A stretch of DNA of 64,000 bases from Rhea pennata (GCF_028389875.1 NC_084664.1:134207966-134271965); one strand, 5' to 3'; shown: positions 38,901-53,900, numbered from the stretch's first letter. The notes: generated from the letters alone by a model not told the origin. Translations and numbers: made by a program.

Positions 38901-41900
38901 ACGTTCGGGCAGAACTTCCTGTGCTTCAATTTCTGCCCATTGCCTCTTGTCCCATCACATGGCACTACTGAAAAGAGTTTGTCCCCGTCCCCTGGACACC
39001 CTCCCTTCAGGTACTTGTACACATTGATAAGATCCCCCCTCAGGCTTCTCTTCCCCAGGCTGAAGAGGCCCAGCTCTCGCAGCCGTTCCTCGTAGGGCAG
39101 GTGCTCCAGCCCTCTGATCATCCTTGTAGCCCTATGCTGGACTCTCTCCAGTAGCTCCATGTCTCTCTTGTCCTGGGGAGCCCAGAACTGGACACAGGAC
39201 TCGAGATGAGGCCTCCCCAGGGCTGAGTAGACGGGCAGGATCACCTCCCTCCACCTGCTGGCAACAGTCTTCCCAATGCAGCCCAGGAGACCATTGGCCT
39301 TCTTGGCCACAAGGGCACATTGCTGGCTCATGGTCAATTTGTCATCCACCAGCACTCCCAGGTCCTTCTCTGCAGAGCTGCTCTCCAGAGCTGGTCAACC
39401 CCCAGCTTGTACTGGTGCCTAGGGTTATTTCTCTTTAGGTGCAGGATTCTGCACTTGCCCTTGTTGAACCTCAGGAGGTTCCTCTCTGCCTGTCCAGGTC
39501 TTTCTCTGAATGGCAGCACAGCCCTCAGGTGTATCAGCCATTCCTCCCAGCTTGGTATCATTGGCAAACTTGCTGATGAGGCACTCATCCTGGTCATTGA
39601 TGAAGAAGTTGAACAGAATGGGACCCAGTAGTGAGCCGTGGGGGACACCACTAGCTACAGGCCCCCAGCTAAACCCTGCACCACTGATGATGACCCTCTG
39701 AGCTCTGCCTTTCAGCCAGTTCTCAATCCACCTCACTGTCCACTCACCTAACCCACACTTCCTGATCTTATCTGGGAGGATGTTATGGGAGACAGTGTCA
39801 AAAGCCTTGCTGAAGTCAACGTACACAACGACACAACGTCCACTGCTCTCCCCTCATCTACCCAGCCAGTCATCCCAACGTAGAAGGCTATTAAGGTTGG
39901 TTAAGCAGGATTTGCCCATGGTGAATCCATGCTGACTACTCCTGACCACCTTCTTTTCCTCCATATGCTTGGAGATGACATCCAGAATGAGCAGTTCCAT
40001 CACCTTTCCAGGGATGGAGGTGAGGCTGACCGGCCTGTAGTTTCCTGGGTCCTCCTTCTTGCCCTTTTTGAAGACTGGAGTGACACTGGCTTTCTTCCAG
40101 TCCTCAGGCACCTCTCCAGTTCTCCATGACTGTTCAAAGATGATGGAGAGCGGCCTGGCAACAACATCCACCAGCCCCCTCGGTACCCGTGGGTGCATCC
40201 CATCTGGGCCCATGGATTTGTGGATGTTTAGCCTGCCCAGAAGGTCTCTAATCCTAATGTCATGCTTTGAATATTTATAGAAAATGAATTAGTGGTGTAC
40301 ACTTCACTAAATCATACATTTTATTCCCTGCAGAAAGTTATTCTGCCCTTCCTGACCAGTAGTTCACAGGCGATTCCTTAGATATTTGCACGTAGATAAC
40401 ATATAACCATGTTCTAAAAATTTTATAAGTATACTACATTTATTGCTTGTGACCAAAACTTAACCACAGGTTTTAAAATAACTAAGCAAATGCCTTGTTT
40501 TTCTGGAAAGTAGTTAAATTTATTCTTTGTATGTACATAGAAAAAGGAAAGCTAGTGAAGAGTTCCAGAGCATCCTGCAGCCTGTTATCTTCGGTAGCTG
40601 GGAAAGATTAGACTAAAAGTCTTAGACTGTGCATTCAAAGACTGAGGCATGCTGCATTAATCTTCAGTCCTGCTTGAGCTTGCCCTCTGAAGGTCCATGA
40701 ACTGCTCAGAGGTGTGCAGGGTAAGCATCTGTGCAGGTGCTTGGAGCCTGGGGAGACTGCAACGGGGATTATTGTTGCCTTATTTCAGACATCTAAAATG
40801 TGCCGAAGGTTAAGATAGATATCTGGGCTCCTTTGATAACTAATGAAAAGGAACAAATATTTCTGGAGTGCAATCTCATCCAAAGGTGTAGTTGGCTAAG
40901 AGGTGAGATAAGTTAACTATAGAGAGAATCACTGTGAGGAGAACCATTACTTGTTAGTTAAAGTTAGGTGAAATGGATTCGTCTTTATTGTCAACTCTTC
41001 TGCAAGTGAACACCTTCAAAAAGTTTTAATCTATGGAGTCCTTATCTTACATTATCCGCACATGTATGTTTGGACAAAGCTGTATAAGAATATATGTGAA
41101 TTTTTGTGTGAGTTATATACTTCATGCTAACAACATAGGCCATATACACATTTTCCAAGTCCAAGAATCTCTGTACAAAATATATATTCCACCCAAATGA
41201 ATACTAACTCCTGCCACAGTGGACCTGCCCGTGCTCAAGAACATAGTTGCAGATAGTATTATCGGTTAAAATCTTTCTTCTGTATAACTTCTTCTGTATA
41301 AATCTTTCTTCTGTATATGTTGTTCAGAGTTTGTGTTCTGAAATCTCAGGGCAAGATAATTATTGATACTGGACTGTAAGGAGAAAGTAGACAACACCAA
41401 TTCAGTGTAGGTTCAGATTTCTGAAATACTTTGGGAAAGATGCAGGTATATGCTTATTGGAATTTATAAGAATATAATATTTTTACAAGTCTATCTAGGA
41501 GGGAAATTTTATTTTGATGATTAATTATAGACTCTGCTAGAGCGTATTTTTACAGTAACTTTGCTTTACAGCAGATTAGCATAGTGGAAATGTGACTGTT
41601 TTACTATGTAAAAACCTGTATATCTGTGTGAGGGAGTGTTCCACTTATGACCGTGTTCCACCTGCATTATATATTCTACATACTAGTAGTGAACTGCTGC
41701 TGAGACTATGCATTACATTAAACCCAAAATACATTGAAATGCAGAGTTTGGCAGTCTTGTAAAATGAGTAAGAATTTATAAGGAAATGGGACTACAGAAC
41801 AGTTTGCTGTTGCATCAGCCTAAACTTTTGTGTTTGAATGTAGAGTTGCTAACGATGTATTGTAAACCAGGTCACTGCTTTTTAGTTAAACTAAGACTGT

Positions 41901-44900
41901 ATGGGTGGTTATCAGAATGAAATAAATTTATTCCAGTCTCATTCAGAATGATTACTTTTAGTTGCTGAAGGATTTACATTGATAGAAAAAGATTAATTCT
42001 TCAGTGCTTTATTTATATGTTTGCTTATCTCTTCGCAGTACTGTGCTGTGGATACAAACCCTTTATCTGTGTATGTTATGCAGCCCATCTGGGACAAAAT
42101 TATTAAGGTAAGAGTCTTGTTTAATAGAAATATGAAATGATAACATAAGAATTTGTTTTAAGATACAACAGAGAGATTTCATTTTTTGGTTGTATTTGTT
42201 TTTTTCTGATCATTGTGCAAAAAACATCAGTTTCTATTATAGCTTTCATTAAACAGCTTTAAAGCCATTAAAGGATTTACTTAGTACAAATTATTTTCCT
42301 CCAGCGTATGCTGCCTAACAACAGCATTCCTTTATCTCTGTGCTGTGCTCGTGATTTTATGCAAGTGCCGTCTCATTTTCTCCCAAGGGTACTTGCTCCA
42401 GCGAGCTGGGCATTTCTCTGAGAAGCTGAAAATGAGAGCGGTTGCCATGATCACCATAACGGCTGAGAGGTGGCGTCTCTCAGATGCATTATGATCTGCA
42501 GTTTTTAAAAATAGAACTGCTCACAATTAGTTTTGCTGCCATTGGCAAAAATAGAGGCTATCTCTCAAATAAATATAAACCGTATTGATCTTTAGGGAAG
42601 CAATGACTTCTGCATCTGTCTCTTAAATAGAAATCACTGGATTGGAACAGACTTGGATATGAACCTATATGCATAAAATGGATGTATGTGGTCAGAATGC
42701 TGTTGGAGTCATATTTGTGTTTTATAACCCAGCTATTACTTATGCTTAATATAGCAGGAAAATCATGATCTCTTGTTCATAACCTTAATGTTATTTCATG
42801 AAAGTTTTTATATGATCTAACTTCAGCATCAAAAAATATCAGAACAAGGTGTGAGAAGAAAACAATTCAAAGATGCTGAACTGAATTCAGAAATTCAATT
42901 TAGGGCCAGTTGTTTCTATTCCCACCACAACAGTGAGGAAAGCAATGAGGTTGAAAAGCCTCCCATTGCTCTGAAATCCACGTGGAGGATGAGCAGAGCC
43001 TTCACCATGTGTTCCCTCTGCCTTTAGTCCATACTCATGTTCTGGGTTAGGAGATCCATGTGTATTCAACTGCTATCTGACTGGAGGCAGAGTAGTAGTA
43101 GTATTGATGCAAAACTTCCTTTTGAGGTAGGTTTCTCTAGTGATTGCAGGGTTGTCTCAGAAAGAAAATAACATTCTGCTGCCAGTCCCCATGTAGTATA
43201 AAGGGTGGATCACAGATCCCATTAAAAATATAGTGACCTCTTTAGTTTTTTTAAACCTCCTTAAATTTTGCCAATCATGTTCACTTCCTGCTAGAGGGGA
43301 ACTCAAACCAGAACAGTGGCCTGAAACCCTGTTTCGCAAAGTGGGAAATCTGAGTGTAGAAGTCAAGTCAGGAGCGCGCACCATGTTTGCTTTGTTCATT
43401 TTGTTCATTTTGAACACTGAAGACACAGCAATCAATTTTCAACTTTCCCTTCTGATCCAAGAACATTACAGGATAGTTCTCAGTAATGTATCATAAAAAA
43501 TAAAAAGAGAAATTTTTACATTGCTTTCAGCTTTGGTAGAAGTAGTCATTCTAACATTAAATAGATACTGTCAGGTAAACTTAGCAGTGAGTTGAGTTTT
43601 CTTTTTTTGGAAAATGAGAGACTTGTAGAGGGCCTGGGAAAGCACTGTTACAGTGTAGAAACCAGTATGTAGTGGAGATTGCGACAGAGCTCAGGGCTAA
43701 AAATGAGAACTGATGGAGCACCAAAATTATTGGCCAAAAATCAGTTGAGCAAAAAACATTAAAACTATTTACTAGAACAGTTGTGTTTCTGGCTGAGTGC
43801 TAAAAAAAGATGTGTCATTAAATATTGTTCCAAACTCAGTCAAAAAAAATTCTACCCACTTGCTCACCAGAGAATATCCTTTTCTCCCCCCTGAAATGTA
43901 AATAAAACAGTGATATCATAGTGTGATCAAATCTTATTTTGAGAAGGAGAAACTTTGCATCCATTTAACTGTTGATTTTTTTTCCTGTGGCTTACACCTA
44001 TAGTAAGCATTATAACTGGTCTATGAGCAGTGATCTAGAATGTAGTATTCAGTGTTGTAGAATATAATTTTGAATTTACATCTTACGGTATATCATTTTA
44101 TTGCTATTTAAATAGAACTCTGCATTACAATAGGGAGATCAATTAAAGCTGGAATAATTTTTAAGGATAAGAAACATATTGTTTCTAGTATATTCATGGA
44201 AAATTAGGTGGTAAAAGTGTGCCGTTTGGTGACTGGGAAGTCTAATTTCTCTCAGATTAGACATCCTAATACACGTATTTGGATAAGATGGCAGACAGGT
44301 ATGAATCAATTTTCTTTCAGTTTCTAATCTGGTGAAAGCATTCCATGGGCAGTATTTTCACTAGACTCTAGAGGAGTTAAGAAAAACAATACAAAAAATA
44401 CTTGACAGAGCCAAGCAAATAAAAAACCCTCTGAGAACAGAGGCATGGGATTCAAGTCTGACCCTTAACGTGTCATTTTAGTCCTCGTTATGGAACAAGT
44501 TTCTTTATATTCCAAAACACAAAGGAAAGCCTTAGTGTTATCCCTTTTCATTCGGCAGTATCATTCACTGTAAGATGTGTTTCTCAAATTACAAGAAAGT
44601 AAGGAGAGCCGACATTAGACACGATGCAGAAATTTGTGAGCTCAGATGCTGATACACCTAAGAAGTGAGAACATACTGTCATAACTTCGTTCATGTAACT
44701 GTTGTGGGGGTATCAGCGAAGCGGACCGTGCATTTAGGCTAGACATTTTCCTAGGAATCTTGAGCATTACAGCATGATGAAAAGGGTGTTGTGCTTTCCT
44801 CTTTCTTATATACTGTGTCATGTCCGTGGGTCGGTTTGTGCGTGACTTTTGGATGTCTGTGCTTTAGATATCTGTTGACTTTTTACTGAAGTTCGTGCCC

Positions 44901-47900
44901 ATACAAAGTGAAAAGGAATTGTTTTTTGCCTTGATTTTGTAATGTGCTTGAAGTATTTCCATAATGTGTGTGTCCAAGACAGCTTTTCCCCATTGCATGA
45001 CAGTACGTGAAGAGTGGCTCAAATTCGGCATGCTTGTGTTAGTCAGCAGGGTGACAACTAACTTTCTCTGCATGTCATTTAAAATGATTCTGATTGTGCT
45101 GCTGTAGACATATTGTAAATACAACAAAAGGGATTTTGCCAGTTGGAATGCTTTCAAAATACATTGACAAATTAGGTCAGTTAAAGATCAAAACAGTAGG
45201 CATAGGGGGCTAATTGGAGAAGAGGTGGTTTTCTTGAGGATAGGTTTCTTGTAACTGTTCCCTGGGTGTCTACCAGCCAAAGAGGCTGCAAGTGTAACAA
45301 CAAGCTTTGGTGGTTTCCTTAGAAAGTGCATGATGCCAGAAAGTGTGTTAAAATCATTCCTTAATGTTTGTACTGTGTAAACATAAATTATTTCCTGTAA
45401 TAACATTAATAATGTCATTGTGTCTATTTCGAATAATGAGCCAAATCAGCGAGCTGGCATTTACAGGGCCCTACATAATTTATAGTCAACAATGATTATG
45501 AATCATGCAGGAGAAATCAGTCATTTTAAAACAGTACACTGGAGGGCATCTTTATCTCCATGTAAAGGGCTCGTCTACAGGTTGTCTTAAAGCACTACTT
45601 TGATCCTGGTTTTAGAGTAAAAGAGACCAATCCAGAATGTCTTCATCGGCAACAGTCATTCTTATTCCAGGTAAGGTCAAGGACATCAGGCGAACTGCGT
45701 AGCAGGAGATTGGTACCAGGCCTCCATCTTACTAAGTTTCTGCATCCACAGGTGTCAAAATTAGATGTGATGCTGTCACTGCATACTTAGCGTGCAGTGG
45801 ATTTCATAAGGTGGGAATGTGCATGGAAGAGTTGTTCCTTGTCTGTTCTCTTGAAGGAACTTCAGGAAATATTTGCTGTCACTTTTTCTTAGGAATTTTG
45901 GCTTGGGCTTTTAAAAATTCATATTGAGAGATATATTAAAATATGCATAATACATTTTTATTGTAGCTGTAGGTATTCCATTTTATGTTTCTGTTACTGT
46001 AAAGTCTGCCAGAGTTTAAAATTCGTGATAAAATCCTATTCATGAGGAAAGCGGTTATCAGATGTAATAATTTTTCCAATGTTATTAGAAGAAATATCTA
46101 GAAATATAACTGAAAAATATTCAGGAATTTCCCTGGTTTTGAAAGTATACATTGTACATTATCAGTCGCACAGTTCCCCCTGAATATTATTGATTCTTTG
46201 TATTGTAATAGCAGGAAGAGGATCTAATCAGGATGATTAATGTTAGACATTCCAATTTTATATGTGGATTTTTCACATAGCAGTATGATAGAGGAAAGGT
46301 AATGGTTTATAATGTTTTATAGCGTTGAGGTACTTCGTTAAGTGCATTTTCAGTCCTTCATCATTCCAAAAAAATGAGTATAAGCCTCCTTTTTAAAATA
46401 TTTTGAATATATTGATAGTGTATTTGAGTGACAGCAGTGGTCTACATTTAGACTGTTTTTCTGCAAATAGGTTCTGGACAAAAATTCTGTAAAAAGCTGT
46501 GTGTACTATTTCAGAAAATAGTTTGGAGAAACTGTCATGCTTGGTAAGAACTTTACAAAAAAATCCCTGTTGCACTGTAAAGAATGAAGCCACAAGGGAC
46601 TAACATTTGGGAGTGGTTAATAGGAAGGAAGAATTAGAGGATCAGGTGAAAACAGGCATTTCTTGTCACCACTCTGCAAAGTAAAATGAATTAACGTAGT
46701 ATTTATAATATATGGTTAAAGAGGGAGGCTTTGCCAAAAGTTAATATCTGGAGAAGTAGGGAGCTATTTGTAGCAGAGAGTTGTTCAGAATATAAAGAGT
46801 AATGCACCCAATGTCTGACTGTTTGGTGGATGTTTTGAGTTGGAAAGTATTAACATATTTTAGAAGAAGAAATTTGCTTAGTATAGTATGGGAACGGAAT
46901 GCTTTAAAAAACTGCCATGTAGATGCTGAATTACCACACTGGGGTGCTGCAGTCTTCTTTCAGTTGTGTTAGACAAAATCATGAGAAACTTTCCTTAGTG
47001 TATGGGAAAATAAGGAGAGTGCATAATATATGAAATATAATGTTTTTAACTTACATTTTTACTGCAGTCACAAAATGCAGGCAGAGACATGACATTTAAA
47101 AATAAGTTCCTTCAGAAATAAAAACTATATTTTTAATTTGAAAATGGAAACATATACAGAAATCTGAACATTAGGGAAGTCATATAAAGATTTTCCCCTT
47201 CCTGGTAAAAAATATAAATATTTAAATAAAATAGGTCTTTTTATTGGAAATGTTATTTTTCTTAGTTTTTTTTTCTTTTTTTAACAGATCGTGCCTTTGT
47301 GGATTGCTCCCAATGTGTTAACATTCTCTGGATTTGTGATGATTTTAGTTAATTATTTTCTAATATCGTTTTATGACTGGGACTACACTGCCTCAGGTAA
47401 ATATCTTCGTGTTGTAATTTTTCAGAACTACAGATTTGCCTGTGTCATAGGCCTGAATGATACAGGGAGGTATCAAATGTCTGAATCTTCCCATGACTTT
47501 AATGAGCTTCTGTGAGCATAAAGGAGGATTTGCCCTCACACATGACATTATAAATTTATTGGAAAAGCTTATTTAGTTTCATCCCTAAAAATGGATTTCA
47601 ATGTGTGATGCGCAAAGGCTATGATAATATCTCATTTGACTTAGTATTCTAATACACAGTCATTTCTTAAATAAGATAACTGAGAAAAACAGAAGCACCC
47701 TAATGTTCTTCATAAAATTTTCATTAGTCTGACATTTCTTGATACCTAAATCCATGCCTGAATTCATTAATTCTCCTTTCAATAATCCATTAAAAAAGTT
47801 TGCTGTCCCCACAAGGAAAGACTGCTTCTAGACATAAGAAATACTTTTTAAACAAATCTTCCTTGAAATTATGTCTTTCAAAGTCCAAATCCCTATTTTC

Positions 47901-50900
47901 TTCTGATGATAAAACAAGTCAAAAGCTTTCCGGAGCTGATTGTTCCTGAGCATAGGGAATGTTCAGACCTGGAATTCTTAGACTAGTTGTTGAAAAAAAC
48001 AAAAAAGCCTACAGTAAGTATCTGCCAGGTGATTAATACATAAAATCCTTGCTTTTCTTTAAACTAGGCAATTTGGAAAAGACTCAACACTCTATGTCTT
48101 GAAACAATTATATTTATTTTTTTGTTCCTTTTAGTATCTTAAGCCTGTGATTAGATTAGAGGAGGTACTTCTTGGTTTGAACTGTTTGTAGATTTATTAA
48201 GACAGTTCTAGAAGCAGACATACTTATTAGTAGTTTTGCCTTAAAAATAATCCTATATGAATATTAAATTTTCAAGGGCCAGTTACATAAAAATCTAGCC
48301 TCATCTTTATACACTTGTATTTTTATCAAAACGGTTGGTATTTACCACATTTTGTAAAAAAGTAGCATCCAGTTCAGACCTTTTCATTGGATAATTTTAT
48401 CACCCATGACACATTCCCAATGGATACATATTGAATTTGAAGAGATGTGAAATAGTGATATAATGTATGTTAGAGTTTAGACTTCTATATGTAGTTTGCA
48501 AGCCTATTCTTAATTCCACATGAAGACACTATCCATCATTTCTCTATTGACTGAAAATGTTCACGCAACCCAACTAGTCTTTTGAGTATCATATATCAAT
48601 TCCGTGCAGAGGATCAGAAATAAAAGCTGTAATTTCCTGGACAGCTGTTTTCCATTCTAGAGTTTGCAAATGTGCAGCTAAGAATCAGGAAGTGCCATCT
48701 TCTTTGCTTTCAGAATGGCAACATGAGACTGGAGCACAAACTTTCAGGAACGCTGCCTTCGGTACTGGCATCTCTCGGTTTAGTACGGGTACGCCTCCGT
48801 GTGCTAGCATTCCCTTTTGCTCCGTGCAGGATGCCAGAAACGTGAAAGGGTTTCCCACCTGCAGTTGTTCACTGCTGGTTTGTTCCCTGTCGGATTATGT
48901 TTAATTTAAATAGAACAATCTTTGGAGAAAGGCCTGATTTCTTTAAAAGTGCAACAATAATCTTGGGTTATTGTTACTAGCAGAACAATAACAGAACCTT
49001 GTATTCTGCCCAGTTCAGCTTTCTCTTCCGGGTTCATAAAAAAAAAAAAAAAAAAACAGGCACCTTATTGAAAGGGAAAAAAAGGGGGTGCTATTCCTGT
49101 CTCAGCCTAAGGGCAAAGTTTTCCTGTTCAGATCTATATGGTAAAGCTGCTGTACAAAACTCACATCAGTGTTAATAAAAATGATCGTGCTTGAAAACTA
49201 TGCTATTTTATATATTTTGAATATTACATAAGCATTAACTAATTTTTTTGATGGGCAATCTTCCCGTGAACAGTGAAAAATGCCTAGTTACTGTCATTAT
49301 TTTGTGGAGTATTGTGCTCACTTCAGCACCGAAAAGCTCTACCTTGTCTTCTTCTCTTTATCATAAGAGTTTATGCAGGCCTGGTCACTGTTTCCTTGAA
49401 AAGTAGAGCTCACTGATGACCTAGGTTGATTGAAGACCAAAAACAATTTTTAATTTTAATCCTGTTTTACATATTGGGCAAATTAGTGGCAGTTTGTTCT
49501 TATGTATATGCATATCTTGGTGCATTTCTTTAATCTTAACCACTGCTGTAGTGACTCTCTGTCCAATTTATTGCAGGTACCAGCCCTGGACTCGTTCCAA
49601 CCTGGGTGTGGCTGTTCAGTGCTTTTACCACCTTGGGTGCTTATACTTTAGGTAAAGTACACGGAAGTAACTTACACATCTGAAGTCTTCATATAGTTTA
49701 ATCGACTAGTTCCTAATTCTGCTATCCGAACGAAAAGACATAGTGGATAAATTATTGACCTCTTTCCAAAACAGTTGCCTGATACTAAAAAAAAAGAATT
49801 ATCAACTATAAGACCTAAAAAAAAAACCCCAGCAGTTTTTAATGATGTATGGAGCTGGTAGCTGATAGGAGTGTAGCTCTTACTTCTCTTTAAAGTTCCT
49901 TTTTTTTTTTTTTTTTTTGTAGAGGGACAGTAGAAATCATTTCACAGCAAAAGCCATTACTGTTGGGTTTTGTAAAAATCTTCGCACTGAATAGCTGACA
50001 TTCTGAGAAGCTACCTGACGCTTGCTCTAACAGAGATTGCTTTCAAGGTCAGGAGAAACAAGAGCAAAATAGAGAAAAAAGGGAAATTAATGTAGCATTC
50101 TTTTTTAACCTATGAGGCACATCAGTGCTTATGTGTGTCAGGAGAGACAATATGAATGTGGCAACAGAACTGAGCTTCAAGAAATGAAGTTTGTGTTCTT
50201 TTTTTCTCTCCTGTTGCTGCCTTTCTCCCACATCACCTTTATCTCATTTTCAGTTTTATGTTCCATATTCACTTTTTATATCCTTCCAGGGCTGTGTACT
50301 TTCAGGTCCGTTGCACTTTGCGGTGCAGTTCTGTGAAGATGCACCTCAGTGAGTTCAGATATAGACCTGAATTAATGCAGATCTCCAAGAGAGATCCTCA
50401 TTAACATGCCTATCCTGCTTTCTCTTCCAAAGTAAACTCAGACCAAACTCATTTTTTCACATCATGGTGCAACAGAACTAAGTTTTCCTTGCACTTAAGC
50501 TGGCATATTTACGTGGACTGCAGTAGGTTGTGTTAACATGTCAGCTCTTGTGGAGCTAGTTCATGTGAGGAACTGGATGGCACAATGTAGCCATGTATTT
50601 GTGTACCATATTTAAGATACCTAACCAAGATATAAATATGTACTCTGTGTACACTGTTGTGCCGTGCAAAGATACAAGCTTAGAAAATCCTGGGAAGAGT
50701 ACTGCATCTTAGCACAGAGTGTAATGAGTCCAGAAGGGCTGTATCGTGGGGGATAGACCAATTTTGTTTTCCAAGACGTGCATTTAGAGCCATCTTGATG
50801 AACCAGGGTTTATCCATTGTGCAGACGTCCCTCTCTATATATTTTGAATGCCTTAGCATTTTTAGCCAAGTGCTGAATTTGTGCCAAAATTATTTTGTCC

Positions 50901-53900
50901 AGAATTTCTTTATATTTCTACCATGTAAATTGTTGATGCAGTGATCACTTGAAGCTGCTTATCAGTCAGATTTTTGTAGTAGCTGTCTATAATCATCAGA
51001 AGCCTTTTCTTTTGTAAACACCTTTCTGTAGGTGTAGGGAATTTAGTGAAGTGGCTATTGTTTCATAACTAGGAATTCTCTGTTGGAGCTAAGTGTCTTA
51101 TTGCATAACACCCCAGAAAGCTCATTGGAAATTTAGCTTCCAAGGTCTTAATGTAGATGTTACTTGCCAATGAGACGTATAGTTCCTAATACTCAGAAGA
51201 CGAGATATGATGGTGACAGTCAACGCTATAATGAACTGATGCATGTGTAGATTTTTATGTCTGCTGTCCAAGCCACTTTATGAAATATTTAGTCTCAGAA
51301 TTAATTCTGCATGGCAAAAGTTTTCCCTTTGGAAAACTGCAGAGAGCCATAATAACTAAGCAAATATTTAACTTAAATCTCTCTCAGTTTCTTTTCTAAC
51401 GACAGAGTTCCTGTCTCCAGATTCCCAAGCATGCTGCTCTTTGTGTTTTCTCTGTTAAGGTAGTTTTGTAGCTTTGCCCTTTCTATAAAATGTAATGTTC
51501 CTGGCTGTTACTTTGAATTCCATTATTTATGTTACATAAACTTTAATAAAACTAAAGACTTGCAAACCTTCATAATACAGGAATCATAACATAGGAATTT
51601 GAGAGTAATGGAAGTATGGACAATGTATGTCCACTATTAAACATATACTGTTATTGTCATGAGTTACTTGAAAACTGACACCTAAAACAGAAAATATTTT
51701 CAAGATCTTAAACAGCTAGTGAAACCGCGTGGAAAACTGGGTAAGTGTTCTGTGAAGGTCCAGTTTTACTTATGTGTTACACAGTTTCCATATTTCCGCT
51801 AGTTCATTATTGTTAGAAGTACTGTATTCCATGACACCATTATAATGATAAGTCTGTTTAGCAAAAGGTTCGTACAAAATAGAAAACCCTGTTTCACTGT
51901 GATCTATACATTTTATCATCTATGTGAGTATTCTTATGTGAAGATCTAAAATAATTCATGAATAGACCAGTTTTCTCTGATTTGGGCTATGTGAAAGACC
52001 GTTTGTTCAGGAACATTAAGATCCCTATTTGCTACTTATTTTTCAGAAGCATCCTTTAGTAGAATAAAGGATTTCTACGTTTCTCACACCCTATTCAGGC
52101 AACCTCAAACATATACACACAACTTTCTTTCTGTAAATTTCTGTGAGGTGCTGACAATTCCATGGCACTGTTGCTGGAGAGCGAATATGGCTCAAGAGGG
52201 GACAAGACCTGTTTGGAATCCCCTATGAGATCTTTAATTTTTCAAGTTGTGAGAACCAGCTCAAGAGATTTATATTTGAGTGGAGGATATCTCCCAGCTG
52301 TTTAGGTATTATAATAGGGTGATATTCTAAAACCTGTGACAAAATGAAATTCCACAATTTTCTAGTTTAGATCCCTGAAGTATATTTACATTAGGCAAAA
52401 CTCACAGCCCTGCCAAATAATCCAGCATATGATCTATAGCAGCTGTGGATTCTTAGGTCTCATCATGTTGAAGTTTCCCTTTGGTCAGTTATGGGTTAAT
52501 AATGCTATCACTAGCTAATAATTGTTAGCTGTAGTACTTTCCAGGTAATGTTAAAGAAAGTTCTTCTCCATGTTATTTTGAGTTTCAGGATAACTATACT
52601 TAACTTTAAGAAGACGAGTAATTCTGAAAGCCTCACCAGCACACTCTCGGAGAAGAGACTAAGGGTACGGTGTGGCAATACAAGTAAGAGGAGTTACAGC
52701 TGCCAGGCCCCCTTCTTCCTTCTCCCTGTATTCCCTGTCCATCCCTTACACCACCTCCATGGCTTTTTGTACCCTTCATTGAGCCAATTCTTTTCAGTAA
52801 CTCAGAAGAAAACTTAATTTTTTGTTGTCTTTCCACTAGTTGAGCAAGCTGCAGGTCTTTCCCTGTGCAACAGCAGTGAACTGTCAGATCGGCTCAAGGC
52901 GTATAGTCAGTCTGTATCCTCGGAGTGACATCTGTTAAAGTGACTGGGCATCTTTCAAGCTCCTGTGTGCTAAAAGCAATCAATATGTAGTTCACCTTAA
53001 CTACACCCTAAAATGCACCCTAAAATTTTGACCAGAAGACTCTTTTTATCTTGTTCACACATACCAATAAACTTATGAAATTCACTCTTTTAGGCAGCCA
53101 TTTGACTGTTAGTCATTGAAGTATTTAACATCAGGTCACCTAAATGTCACTAAATCTCCCGAAAGCAGTTTCCTAGAGTCTGAACTCTGAGTGCCATACA
53201 GGTGCATAGAAGTCTGTTAAGACCACTGGGGACAAGCAGTTATGAAAGTCTTTATAAAGCTTGTAAGGAAGGTGGCATTCAGTAGAAAAACTGCGGGAAG
53301 AAAACTGCCTGAGAACTGAGGTAAATATTCTATGAGCAATGATACATTTTGATATTGAAGGGACTGTTGTGCTTCAGTTTCCTGTCATCAGCATTCATTA
53401 CGTATATCTATGAAATCTGTGTGAAAAAAATTACTCCTTTTTCTATGTTTTAATTCTTTCTTTTTCCTTTCTAAACTCTTCTAGACTCCATAGATGGGAA
53501 ACACGCTCGAAGGACTCAGTCCAGTACTCCCCTGGGAGAATTATTTGACCATGGACTGGATAGCTGGGCTACCTCCATTTTTGTGCTTTCTTTTTTTTCT
53601 GTCTGTTCCCGTGACAATGGGAAGACTGGAGTTTCTGTATATACAATGTATTTATATTTAAGCATTGTCTTGTTTAACTTTATGTGTTCACACTGGGAAA
53701 AATATAACACAGGAGTTCTTTTTCTTCCTTGGGGATATGATCTAAGCCAAGTGGTAAGTAATTATCATTCCTGTTCTTTTTATTTTTTAACTATGTTAGT
53801 GTTTTCATAATATTACAGAAATAGGAAAATATAGCTCAAGGCAAATGTATTTGACCAAAAGTTTGAATGTGAAATAGTGTAACCCTGAAAGTACTTCAGG

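Larger units (their letters stand above)
26976..42038 (+). other. Intron 1 of the SELENOI-like gene (remainder)
   Basis: Intron 1 spans 26,759-42,038 (15,280 bases). Besides the CR1 copies at about 34.0-34.7 and 38.7-40.3 kb, it holds AT-rich unique-looking sequence and a short three-copy tandem at about 41271-41317 (units ending TTCTTCTGTATA). A slightly GC-rich stretch lies at 35,150-35,290. No other gene was recognised. Confidence 0.6.

Noticed and set aside
47291..47515. Open frame continuing past the exon 3 donor of the SELENOI-like gene
   Set aside because: Only the part up to 47,396 matches the family; the rest is read-through into intron 3.
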